DNA of 64,000 nucleotides, taken from contig CAVKEB010000004.1 in assembly GCA_963655255.1 (NCBI GenBank), positions 62,001 to 126,000 on the forward strand. The letters run 5' to 3'. The notes under the pieces were generated by a model. That model did not search any database, had not been told where the DNA came from, and was given only the letters and a program-made list of their open reading frames with translations. This document shows, in pieces, positions 26,240 to 34,544 of this stretch (the stretch's first letter is position 1; every line of letters begins with the position of its first letter). A program made the translations under genes and the position numbers. Origin of the DNA: CAG-791 sp963655255 (GTDB taxonomy: Bacteria; Bacillota; Clostridia; Lachnospirales; Lachnospiraceae).

Positions 26240-26896
26240 ATGAATGATCTTCAACAGAAAAAAGAACTGGCTCTTGCCGTCATCGGGCGGCTGAAAAAAG
26301 AATATCCTGACACCAAATGCTCCCTGGATTATCGGGACGCCTGGCAGCTTCTCGTCAGCGTGCGCCTCGCCGCACAGTGCACCGATGCCCGGGTCAATGT
26401 TGTAATGAAGGATCTGCTCCGGAAATTCCCGGATGTGGCCGCGCTCGCCGCGGCCTCGCCAGAGGAAATCGAGGCGATCGTTCGTCCCTGCGGCCTCGGC
26501 CACTCCAAGGCCAGAGACATCAGCGCCTGCATGAAGGTTCTGCACGAGAAATATCATGACATCGTCCCGGACAACATGAAGGAGCTTCTCGCTCTTCCCG
26601 GCGTCGGGCGCAAGAGTGCGAACCTCATTCTCGGAGATGTGTACGGGAAGCCTGCCATCGTAACCGACACGCACTGCATCCGCCTCTGCAACCTGATCGG
26701 ACTGACGGACAACATCAAGGAACCTGCGAAGGTAGAGAAAGCCCTGTGGGAGATTATTCCTCCCGAGGAGGGCAACCAGCTCTGCCACCGCTTCGTGGAC
26801 CACGGACGTGCCGTCTGCATCGCCCGGAGGCCGCAGTGTGATCGCTGCTGCCTCGCGGACCTCTGCCGCTACCACCTCTCCCAGGCCTCTCAGTAA
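26240..26896 (+). CDS. nth: Endonuclease III (DNA glycosylase/AP lyase)
   Basis: The 218-residue base-excision repair enzyme removes oxidised pyrimidines. The helix-hairpin-helix LPGVGRKSANLILGDVYG contains the catalytic Lys125, and the catalytic Asp143 lies in VTDTHCIRLCNLIG (Cys replaces the usual Val after His). Four cysteines (193, 200, 203, 209) in C-x6-C-x2-C-x5-C spacing bind the 4Fe-4S cluster. Length matches the family. It converges with the HelD gene. Confidence 0.96.
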   Translation: MNDLQQKKELALAVIGRLKKEYPDTKCSLDYRDAWQLLVSVRLAAQCTDARVNVVMKDLLRKFPDVAALAAASPEEIEAIVRPCGLGHSKARDISACMKVLHEKYHDIVPDNMKELLALPGVGRKSANLILGDVYGKPAIVTDTHCIRLCNLIGLTDNIKEPAKVEKALWEIIPPEEGNQLCHRFVDHGRAVCIARRPQCDRCCLADLCRYHLSQASQ

Positions 26897-26925
26897 TTTT
26901 TATTTTCATACATACTTTGATTCAG

Positions 26926-26947
26926 GCGGCAGCCAATCAGCTGCCGC
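26926..26947. terminator. Hairpin between convergent nth and helD
   Basis: Perfect 8-bp arms GCGGCAGC/GCTGCCGC enclose the loop CAATCA. Neither side has a proper U-run, so it is only a plausible bidirectional terminator between the two converging genes. Confidence 0.4.
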
Positions 26948-26991
26948 TGCCCATCCTCATCTTTCGAATCAGGAAAAGTATGAGGCCTTCT

Positions 26992-29079
26992 TTATTTTTC
27001 CGAAAGGAGCGGCGTAAGCTCCTTCTTCGCGAGAATCGTGATGTTCTGCGTGGCGCGGGAGATTGCCGTGTACAGGCGGTGCCTGGACAGGGTTCCTTCC
27101 GGATAATTCTCCGCATCCGCGTTCGGCAGGATGACATGGTCGAACTCCAGGCCCTTGGCATACTGGAGGCTGATGAGCACGGCTCCGCCGGAAGGAACCG
27201 GCTCATCCTTGCTGACCGCCCTGGGAGCCTTGTCTCCCAGACCGGAACGGATGCTCTCCAGTTCCTTTCGTCCCGCGCAGATCACGGCTGTCACGCCGGG
27301 CTCTGCCGCATTTTTCTCAATCGCCGCAAGGAGCTTGTCCTTCCATGCCTCTTCCGAATCCGCCACACAGATTTCCGGCTCCACACCGGGTCTTTGTACC
27401 GACTGCGCCTGAAGCTTCTTTTCCTCCGGAAGAAGTCCCGCGAACAGCGCCGTAATCTCCGGAGAAGAGCGGTAACTGGTCTGCAGCGGGAGCTCCACGG
27501 TCTTTTTCCCCTTCTCCCCGAACATCCGGTGAATGTCACGGAAGGCGATGTTTCCTTCCCGGATGGACTGGAACTCATCGCCGAGGAGCATGAAGCGGGC
27601 ATTGACGAAATACCGCTCGAACGTCATCAGCTGCGCCTCAGTATAGTCCTGCACCTCATCGATGCAGACGTATCTCGCCGTCCGGTCGCACTCGCCGGTC
27701 AGCGCCATTTTCAGGTAGAACCACTCGATGGAGGTCAGTTTCTTTTTCCCGAGGAGACGCTGCCCGATGTGATCAAAATTCAGCCAGCCGCACTCGCGGA
27801 TCATCTTGAATGCTCCGCCGTAGTTGTTCTGAATGCGGTTTTCCTCTTTGACATCCGGCGCGGCCGCTCCGCCCTGCTCCTGCAGAGAATCCTCCCGCTG
27901 CTCATCTCCGTCGTCCTCATCGTCCTTATCGTCCCGGGTACGAAGCGCATGCCTTGCCTCCTCCAGAAGCTCATCCGCCGTCACCTGAATCAGGCGGACT
28001 CCCGCAGGGATTTTTCCCTCATGGTTTCTCAAAACCTCCAGAATTTTCGCTGTTCCGAGGACCTTTTTGCCCTTCTGATCAATCGGGATCAGATCCTCTT
28101 CTTCAAACGTAAAGGTCAGAAGCCGTTCGTCAATTCTCCGCAGGGATTCCGCCGTTGTCTCAATGCCGGGATCCGGAATCGGATCGTGCACCATCTGCAG
28201 GAATTCCGTCCAGGTCAGTGTATTGGGGTTGCGCTCGCCCAGATCCGGGAGCACGTTGTCAATGTACTGGCGGAACACCGGATTCAGCGTAATCAGATAC
28301 ACGTCCTCCGGCCGGAGCGTCGAGCGCTGATGGAAGAACAGGAAGGCGATCCGCTGCAGAAGGACTGAAGTTTTGCCGCTTCCCGCGATGCCGTTCACGA
28401 GAAGAACCGGCACATCCGGATAGCGGATCACCGCGTTCTGCTCCTTCTGAATGGTCACGGTGATTGCCTGCATCTTATCGCTGTGCTGTCTCGAGAGCGA
28501 CGCCAGCAGCATCGGATCCTCAATCGCAAGCTGCGTGTCAAAATAGGCCTTCAGCTGATCCTTCTCCAGCTCGAACTGGCGGCGGAGCAGAAGGTCCACG
28601 TCAATTCTTCTTCCATCCACCTCGTAGAAGGTCCTGCCGTTGTCCTGATTGTAGTAGGTCTCCGCGATGGGCGAGCGCCAGTCCACGATCAGCTGGTCAT
28701 AGCCGTTCTCGGAAATCGCGCTCCGACCGATGTAATAATCCTCCGGCTCCTCGTCCGGTGCAAACTGCAGGGTCACACGGGCAAAATACGGCGACTCCAG
28801 CAGCATTTTCAGATTTTTCAGCTTCGCGGACATCGTGCCGGACTTGATATTGTACGTATCGATGTAGCGGTTCCAGGTTTCAATCTCGCCATAGGACTCC
28901 ATCTGCACCTCATCATCCGCAGTATCCAGACGGATATTCGTCAGAATGTCCGCCTTCTCCTCCGCCGCCTGCTGATTCAGCTTCTCGATGTTCGCCTCCA
29001 GCTCTTCATCCATGGAAACGAGCTTTCCATAGACGTCTGTCAGGTGTTTTTGTTCTTCCTCAAAGATTTTCTGATCCAT
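26992..29079 (-). CDS. helD: HelD-type UvrD/Rep superfamily I helicase
   Basis: The 695-residue protein has an N-terminal coiled coil (about 1-60), a split helicase core and a C-terminal UvrD_C region. Walker A is GIAGSGKTSVLLQRIAFL, motif II is YVCIDEVQDYT, motif III-like LLGDEFQSI and motif VI-like RHRLYTAISRATQNI. HelD proteins bind and recycle stalled RNA polymerase in Firmicutes. A short acidic stretch (DDKDDEDDGDEQRED) lies in the middle. I start at MDQKIFEEEQKHL (GAGGG 5 bases upstream) rather than 14 codons earlier. An extended -10 promoter lies about 165 bp upstream. Confidence 0.9.
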   Translation of the reverse strand: MDQKIFEEEQKHLTDVYGKLVSMDEELEANIEKLNQQAAEEKADILTNIRLDTADDEVQMESYGEIETWNRYIDTYNIKSGTMSAKLKNLKMLLESPYFARVTLQFAPDEEPEDYYIGRSAISENGYDQLIVDWRSPIAETYYNQDNGRTFYEVDGRRIDVDLLLRRQFELEKDQLKAYFDTQLAIEDPMLLASLSRQHSDKMQAITVTIQKEQNAVIRYPDVPVLLVNGIAGSGKTSVLLQRIAFLFFHQRSTLRPEDVYLITLNPVFRQYIDNVLPDLGERNPNTLTWTEFLQMVHDPIPDPGIETTAESLRRIDERLLTFTFEEEDLIPIDQKGKKVLGTAKILEVLRNHEGKIPAGVRLIQVTADELLEEARHALRTRDDKDDEDDGDEQREDSLQEQGGAAAPDVKEENRIQNNYGGAFKMIRECGWLNFDHIGQRLLGKKKLTSIEWFYLKMALTGECDRTARYVCIDEVQDYTEAQLMTFERYFVNARFMLLGDEFQSIREGNIAFRDIHRMFGEKGKKTVELPLQTSYRSSPEITALFAGLLPEEKKLQAQSVQRPGVEPEICVADSEEAWKDKLLAAIEKNAAEPGVTAVICAGRKELESIRSGLGDKAPRAVSKDEPVPSGGAVLISLQYAKGLEFDHVILPNADAENYPEGTLSRHRLYTAISRATQNITILAKKELTPLLSEK

Positions 29080-29243
29080 AGTTCCCTCAAAATATTGTCC
29101 CGCGCTCTCCGCAGGTTCCACGCTTTGTTTTTCCCGTTCCGGTTCTGCGGCGCAGCTCTGATTCCCGCAACGCAGAGTCTCTCCGGCCCCGCAGACCGCG
29201 ATGTGCCCGGAAACCTCTCACAGATTTTCTGTGCATCCTGTCA

Positions 29244-29252
29244 TTATAGCAT
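29244..29252 (-). promoter_or_regulatory. Extended -10 promoter for helD
   Basis: On the minus strand TGCTATAAT forms an extended -10 with no clear -35. It would give helD a leader of about 155 nt. Confidence 0.5.
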
Positions 29253-29672
29253 CCCCCGTCCTCTGCGGAAACCGGGCGGGCCGGGATTCAGAAACCGGAC
29301 AGACCGGACTTTACTTCCCTCAGAATATTCCCGGAGACTCCCCTCACGGAAAACAGGCGGGCCGATCCACACGAGGGGCTTCATTCGAAAATTGGGCAGA
29401 CCATTCCACGCGAAGGACCTCATCCGGAATCCGGGGCGGGCCGCGGAAAACGGACACAGAAAAAACACAATCTCATGACAGTTTGAACACAAACGGGCAC
29501 TAGGATAATTCCCGTAAAGTAAATTGGAAGGGTTCCCGGCTCTTCGTCTCCGGTCTGCCCCGCATCCGGTTTCCAATCCGCATACGGGCCGACAGGAACG
29601 AACAGTGCTTCGGGAGGTTCCCGATCATTTACGAAACAAATTCCGAAATCAGATTTCTGGAGGTAAAGCATC
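29253..29672. other. Gene-free gap before the NEW3-ABC operon
   Basis: The left part (29255-29455) holds degenerate tandem segments of about 36-40 bp sharing GGGC(A/C)GACC/GGGCCG starts and CATTCG/CATCCG ends. A possible plus-strand promoter for the following operon is TTGAAC (29483-29488) with GATAAT (29504-29509, 15 bp) or TAATTC (29506-29511, 17 bp). No convincing ORF is seen. GGAGG lies just before the next ATG. Confidence 0.35.
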
Positions 29673-30890
29673 ATGAAAAGCAAGTCACTCAAACCATTGA
29701 CGAGAGCGGGGGTTGCTGTCGTCACATCTGCACTTCTTATGGCCGCACCGATGACATCCTTTGTCAGCATGGCAGCGGAAAATGATACCACAGCCGTGCA
29801 GACCGTCATCGCGTCGGGCCTGACCATGAGTACGAGTTATCCCGGCATTTCCGTCAAAGCCGGGGATTCCATCAGCTTCACACTGGACTTCACCAATTCC
29901 GGTGCGGGAGAGATGGCGGAACTGTCCGCATCCGCACTCCCGGATGGGTTTGAGGGATATTTTCAGGGGAACGGTCACACCGTCTCCAGCGTTTATGTCA
30001 AGAACGGCGAGAGCGACGGCCTTCTGACCTATACCGTCAATGTTCCCGACACCGCCAAGGACGGGGATTACAAGATCACCCTGAATGCCAAGGGCTCCCG
30101 CAGCGCTTCTCTGACACTGAACCTGAATGTCTCCGAACTGGATCTCGGTGCGAGCACCATGACCACGGATTATGAGGAACAGGAAGGTGCCAGCGGAACA
30201 TCCTTCAAGTTCTCCTCCACTCTGAACAACAATTCCACGGAAGATCAGTCCTATGCCCTGTCCGCAGACGCACCGGACGGCTGGAATGTCTCCTACACCG
30301 CTTCGGACGGATCCACCAGTGTCTCCGCCATTGACGCGGACGGCGCGTCCAGCACGAACTTCACCATCACCGTGACGCCTCCGGACAACGTTGATGCAGG
30401 AGACTACACCATTCCGATCACCGCAACCTCCGCAAACGAAACACTGAAGATGGATCTGAAGGTTACAATCACCGGCAAGTACAGCGTCTCCATGACCACG
30501 CAGAACGAGACGCTTTCCTTCGATGCCAAGGCCAACAAGAAGACCGCCGTCGTCCTGGATGTCACCAACAACGGCAACGTTGCACTGACGAACATCAACC
30601 TCACGGCGAGCGCTCCGACCGACTGGACCGTTGAGTTCTCCGACAGCACCATCGATTCTCTGGACGCAGGCGCCACCAAGGAGGTTACGGCTTATGTCAC
30701 TCCTTCCCAGTCCGCCATCAGCGGCGACTATGTCGTCAACATGACCGCTACCGCCAAGGAGACCTCGAACACGGCCAACTTCCGTGTCACCGTGGAGACG
30801 CAGACCGTATGGGGCATCGTCGGCATCGTGATCATTGTTGCCATTTTCGCCTGCCTGTATGAGGTATTCAGAAAATTCGGGAGGCACTGA
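29673..30890 (+). CDS. NEW3-domain membrane-anchored surface protein of an ABC system
   Basis: The 405-residue protein has a signal peptide (MKSKSLKPLTRAGVAVVTSALLMAAP, cleavage near SMAAE). Repeated immunoglobulin-like beta domains follow, with NEW3 features (TNSGAGEMAELSASALPDGF; NNGNVALTNINLTASAPTDWTVEF). One C-terminal membrane helix (WGIVGIVIIVAIFACLYEVF) precedes a short basic tail. NEW3 proteins of this layout often precede an ABC ATPase and permease, and the same order occurs here (3 bp to the ATPase gene). It probably works as an extracytoplasmic accessory of that transporter; the substrate is unknown. Confidence 0.82.
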   Translation: MKSKSLKPLTRAGVAVVTSALLMAAPMTSFVSMAAENDTTAVQTVIASGLTMSTSYPGISVKAGDSISFTLDFTNSGAGEMAELSASALPDGFEGYFQGNGHTVSSVYVKNGESDGLLTYTVNVPDTAKDGDYKITLNAKGSRSASLTLNLNVSELDLGASTMTTDYEEQEGASGTSFKFSSTLNNNSTEDQSYALSADAPDGWNVSYTASDGSTSVSAIDADGASSTNFTITVTPPDNVDAGDYTIPITATSANETLKMDLKVTITGKYSVSMTTQNETLSFDAKANKKTAVVLDVTNNGNVALTNINLTASAPTDWTVEFSDSTIDSLDAGATKEVTAYVTPSQSAISGDYVVNMTATAKETSNTANFRVTVETQTVWGIVGIVIIVAIFACLYEVFRKFGRH

Positions 30891-30893
30891 TTC

Positions 30894-31967
30894 ATGACAG
30901 CTGCAGCAGAACATGATCCCATTATTACAATCACCAATCTCAGCAAGTACTACGGCGATGTCAAGGCAGTGGATCATCTGAATCTGGAAATTCACCGGGG
31001 CGAGGTCTTCGGCCTTCTGGGGCCGAACGGCGCAGGCAAGACAACCACCACGCTGATGCTCCTCGGCCTGACGGATCCCACCGCAGGACACGCCGTCATC
31101 GATGGAATGGACTGCACAAGACAGTCGCTCGCCGTAAAAAACGAGGTCGGATATCTTCCGGACAATGTCGGCTTCTATCCTGTCATGAGCGGGAGAGACA
31201 ATCTGATTTTCTCCGGCATGATGAACGGCCTGACGAAGGAAGCGGCCATGGAGCGCGCAGCTTCCATGCTGGAACGCGTCGGCATGACCTACGCCGCAGA
31301 CCGCAAGGCCGGCACCTATTCCCGCGGCATGCGGCAGCGCCTCGGCATTGCCGATGTCCTCATGAAAAATCCGGGCATCATCATTATGGATGAACCGACC
31401 GCCGGCATCGACCCTTCCGGTGTCCGTGAAATCACCTCCCTCATCCGCGACCTCGCGGAAAAGGATGGAATCACCATCATGATTTCCTCACACGACCTGT
31501 ATCAGATTCAGCGGATTTCCGACCGGGTCGGCATTTTCGTAAAGGGTAAGCTCATCGCCTGCGGACGCATTGAGGAACTCGGCCGCCAGCTGATGAACAA
31601 GGGCCTTTACATGTTCGATATCGTTGCCGAGAAGCACGGGCAGAAGGTCTGGGACACCGAGTTCCAGAACATGCTCCGCTCCATTGACGGCGTCGATATC
31701 ATCGGCCGGAGAATCGACGGCACGGTACACATTGAAGCTTCCCGCGACATCCAGAAGGATCTGCTCCGCGCCCTGGTGGAGGCAGACTACACGGTCCGCG
31801 AGATGCATCAGGAGGGCGGCGATCTGACAGAGATTTACCGCAAGTACTTTGAGGCCGCCGAGGCTAAGGAAGGAGGAGAAGACGATGTCCGAGACACAGA
31901 CGACAATCCGTCAGCCGGAAAATTCGAACACATTAAAGAACGGCTTACATCAGTTTTTAAAGAATGA
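30894..31967 (+). CDS. ABC transporter ATP-binding protein
   Basis: The 357-residue ATPase has Walker A GPNGAGKTT (about 40-48), the Q-loop region, signature YSRGMRQRLGIADVL, Walker B IIIMDEPTAGIDP and the switch His in MISSHDL. It belongs to the ABC-2/drug-export-like subfamily with a C-terminal extension of about 120 residues. The last 83 bp overlap the start of the permease gene in another frame, so the extreme C-terminus (DDVRDTDDNPSAGKF onwards) may be under little constraint. Confidence 0.93.
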   Translation: MTAAAEHDPIITITNLSKYYGDVKAVDHLNLEIHRGEVFGLLGPNGAGKTTTTLMLLGLTDPTAGHAVIDGMDCTRQSLAVKNEVGYLPDNVGFYPVMSGRDNLIFSGMMNGLTKEAAMERAASMLERVGMTYAADRKAGTYSRGMRQRLGIADVLMKNPGIIIMDEPTAGIDPSGVREITSLIRDLAEKDGITIMISSHDLYQIQRISDRVGIFVKGKLIACGRIEELGRQLMNKGLYMFDIVAEKHGQKVWDTEFQNMLRSIDGVDIIGRRIDGTVHIEASRDIQKDLLRALVEADYTVREMHQEGGDLTEIYRKYFEAAEAKEGGEDDVRDTDDNPSAGKFEHIKERLTSVFKE

Positions 31968-32952
31968 GAACAGTGACGCGGCGAAGCGAAACCGTCACGG
32001 CATGTACATTCTGTTCCGCAAGGAGCTCTCGGACCATCTCCATTCCGTCCGGTTCCAGATTCTGTTCGCCATGCTGGCGGTGATCAGCTTCATCAGCCTC
32101 TACGGCGCCGTTCAGACGCTGGGCCAGGCTGCCCAGCAGACCTCGGACGGTCAGACTGCCGTATCGGAGTATCTGTTCCTTCTGCTCTTTACGACGAGCG
32201 GATCTTCGATTTACTCCTTTGCAACCTTCATCGGGTTCCTGGGTCCGATCGTCGGCATCATGCTCGGTTTTGACGCCATCAACGAGGAACTCGCACAGGG
32301 TACGCTGAACCGTCTGGCCGCCCAGCCGATCTACCGCGATACCATCATCAATGCCAAGTTTCTCGGAGGTGCCGCCGCGGTCTTTCTCACGGTCTTCTCC
32401 ATCGGCGGTCTGATGACCGGTGTCGGACTGATTGCCACCGGCCTGATTCCCACCGGCGAACAGGTGGCGCGGCTCGTGATTTTCCTGCTGATGGCCGTTC
32501 TCTACATCTGCATGTGGATGGCCGTCGCGGAGTTCTTCTCGGTGGTCTGCCGACATGCCGCTACTGCGGCGCTTGCCTGCATCGCCATCTGGCTGTTCCT
32601 CACCATGTTCCAGAGCCTTGTCGCTTCCGGAATCGCCGGGATGATTTATCCGACCTCCGGCATGGCAGGTCAGGCGAATGTCCTGAAGAACTATCAGCTG
32701 CAGACTTCGCTATGCAGAATCTCACCGTACTACCTGTTCAGTGAGATCACGTCCATCCTCATGAATCCGAACGTGCACTCCACCAACATCGTGTCGATCC
32801 TGCAGAATCAGGAAGGCGCCATCGCGAGCTACCTGACGCTGGGGCAGAGCCTTCTGCAGATCTGGCCGCACATCGTGGTCATGATCGCGCTGACCGTTGT
32901 GGCCTTCGCAGCGGCCTACATCGCATTCATGCGCAAGGAAATCCGCGCGTAA
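31885..32952 (+). CDS. ABC-2 type permease
   Basis: The 355-residue protein begins MSETQTTIRQPENSN and has a hydrophilic N-terminus of about 45 residues. About six membrane helices follow, with the first large loop containing MLGFDAINEELAQGTLNRLAAQPIYR, a motif of ABC-2 permeases (the EEL..GTL..L pattern). GGAGGAGAAGACG precedes the ATG, which is inside the ATPase gene. It completes the NEW3-ATPase-permease operon and is followed by a strong terminator. Confidence 0.9.
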   Translation: MSETQTTIRQPENSNTLKNGLHQFLKNENSDAAKRNRHGMYILFRKELSDHLHSVRFQILFAMLAVISFISLYGAVQTLGQAAQQTSDGQTAVSEYLFLLLFTTSGSSIYSFATFIGFLGPIVGIMLGFDAINEELAQGTLNRLAAQPIYRDTIINAKFLGGAAAVFLTVFSIGGLMTGVGLIATGLIPTGEQVARLVIFLLMAVLYICMWMAVAEFFSVVCRHAATAALACIAIWLFLTMFQSLVASGIAGMIYPTSGMAGQANVLKNYQLQTSLCRISPYYLFSEITSILMNPNVHSTNIVSILQNQEGAIASYLTLGQSLLQIWPHIVVMIALTVVAFAAAYIAFMRKEIRA

Positions 32953-33003
32953 CACATCACTTTCGCATAACACATTACTTTTATAGGGTCAGAGAAATAA
33001 AAG

Positions 33004-33048
33004 AACTCCCCGGGTGACTCGAAATGAGCCGGTCCCCCGGGGAGTTTT
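33004..33048. terminator. Bidirectional intrinsic terminator
   Basis: Arms AACTCCCCGGG (33004-33014) and CCCGGGGAGTT (33036-33046) flank a 21-nt loop and are followed by TTTT on the plus strand; the minus strand has a run of Ts after its arm as well. It lies between the converging ABC permease and the coiled-coil membrane protein gene. Confidence 0.88.
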
Positions 33049-33079
33049 ATGATTTCTGTTCTATGGCTCCATACACTTT

Positions 33080-34267
33080 TTATGGTTTCTTTGCGGAACT
33101 GTTTTTCTTCGCGTTCGAGGAAGCCTTTGCGGAGCTCTCCTTCTTCGCGTTCGAGGAAGCCTTTGCAGAGTTCTCCTTCTTCGCATCCGAAGAGGCCGGC
33201 TTCTGCGTATTCTTCGTGCCGGTTCCGCCGGTCAGGGACGAGGTCGCCGTCTTGATGCCCGCTGCGGTTTCCTGCAGATCCGATGCCGCCTGGTTCAGCG
33301 ATTCAATGGAGCGGTTGAATCCGTCAAAATCAATGCTGCTGATGGACTCCATCGTGTCGTCCACTTCTCCGGAGGTCTTGCTGACCGTCTGGTTCAGCGT
33401 TGCCGCCGTCGTATTCAGCTGTGCCGCCACATCGTTCATCTGGCCCGCTGCCGCGGAAAGTTTGGCAACCGTATCATTGAGTTCTTCAAAGTCCAGATCA
33501 CTGATCTTATTGATGGCCGTATCCGCATCCTTCGTAGTCTGATTGATTTCCAGCACCGAATCGTTCACATTGTCCACCACTTCCTGCAGGTCATCCGTGG
33601 CAGCTTCAATATTCGCAATTGATGTATTGATGCCGTCATAATCCAGATCCGAGAGCGATGCCACAATCTCATTGATGCTGTCTGTATTCTGCGTGACCAC
33701 GTCATCAATGTCCGAAACCGCCTCGTTCAGTCCGTCAATCGCCGTTCCGATGCCGCTCACCTGATCGTTGACATTGTCAATCACATCGTTCACCTGATCA
33801 AAGGAATCATTGATCTGATCACCAACATCTCCGACAATTCCATTTACTTTCTGCGCGGTGTCGTTGGCGGAAGCCACCACATTGTTCACTTCATTCACGG
33901 TGGTTTCCAGACCGTTTACGGTGCTGTTGAGATTCCCAAGGAGCGTGAACAGCCCCGGCGTAATCAGCGCAAACGCCGTGCCGAATACTGCAAGAAGAAG
34001 GATGCTCCCGACTGCGGCCACCTTATTGCTCCGGGAACTTTTCTCCACGGAACGCGCAATCCGGTTCGCGGCATCCTCCATCGCTTCCATCTGCTCTCTG
34101 CTCCCTGCCAGAACACCGCTTTCCCTTTCTCTGGCAAGAGCCTTCTCCACCTCCGTCTGAACGAGACGTGCAATCTCCTCCTGCGTCATGTTCGCCGCAG
34201 CCCCTGCGTCTGTCTCTCCGGAAGTTGTTTCCTGTGTGCCGTCCCTTCTGATTTCATCCTCTGCCAT
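33080..34267 (-). CDS. Coiled-coil membrane protein with Lys/Ala/Ser-rich tail
   Basis: The 395-residue product has an acidic N-terminus (about 1-85) and one membrane helix (VAAVGSILLLAVFGTAFALI, near 87-106). A long heptad-like region rich in Asn/Asp/Val/Ile follows (repeats such as VNDVIDNVNDQVSGI and LNEAVSDIDDVV), like the extracellular coiled coils of methyl-accepting or pilus-associated proteins. It ends with two 12-residue repeats of the type SSAKASSNAKKE and then SSAKKP. The DNA repeat is visible as two tandem 36-bp units near 33105-33180. I recognise no named family. GGAGGG precedes the chosen ATG. Confidence 0.75.
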   Translation of the reverse strand: MAEDEIRRDGTQETTSGETDAGAAANMTQEEIARLVQTEVEKALARERESGVLAGSREQMEAMEDAANRIARSVEKSSRSNKVAAVGSILLLAVFGTAFALITPGLFTLLGNLNSTVNGLETTVNEVNNVVASANDTAQKVNGIVGDVGDQINDSFDQVNDVIDNVNDQVSGIGTAIDGLNEAVSDIDDVVTQNTDSINEIVASLSDLDYDGINTSIANIEAATDDLQEVVDNVNDSVLEINQTTKDADTAINKISDLDFEELNDTVAKLSAAAGQMNDVAAQLNTTAATLNQTVSKTSGEVDDTMESISSIDFDGFNRSIESLNQAASDLQETAAGIKTATSSLTGGTGTKNTQKPASSDAKKENSAKASSNAKKESSAKASSNAKKNSSAKKP

Positions 34268-34459
34268 GCCATTGCCCTCCAATCTGACTGCCGTACCGGT
34301 CCCGCACCTCTCCCTGCCTGCGGTGAACCGGAAACTCACCGATCGAGCCGGGGAAATCGCTTGCTCCTCACATTCCTGGGCGGGAACAGTTATATTTTAT
34401 CAGACAATAGCATGTGTTTCTATATAGATACAGAATGTTAACAGAATGGTAACGATTTT

Positions 34460-34540
34460 GCATGCTGATCTCCATCACAGCATGCCCGCGGGCGGTCAAC
34501 TTCTCTTGAAATCAATGTGTGCCGAATCATGAAATCGCTA
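34460..34540 (-). repeat. Dispersed hairpin repeat, copy 1
   Basis: An element of about 80 bp shares GCATGCTGAT, ATGCCCGC, GCGGTC, CTTGAAATCAA and TGTGC(A/C)GAATC in the same order with positions 51421-51496. In this copy CATGCTG...CAGCATG (34461-34484) forms a hairpin, and GCCCGCGGGC is a perfect palindrome. It lies just after the glycosyltransferase stop and about 190 bp upstream of the coiled-coil gene. The rest of the 277-bp gap is AT-rich and holds no ORF. Confidence 0.65.
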
Positions 34541-34544
34541 CAAT

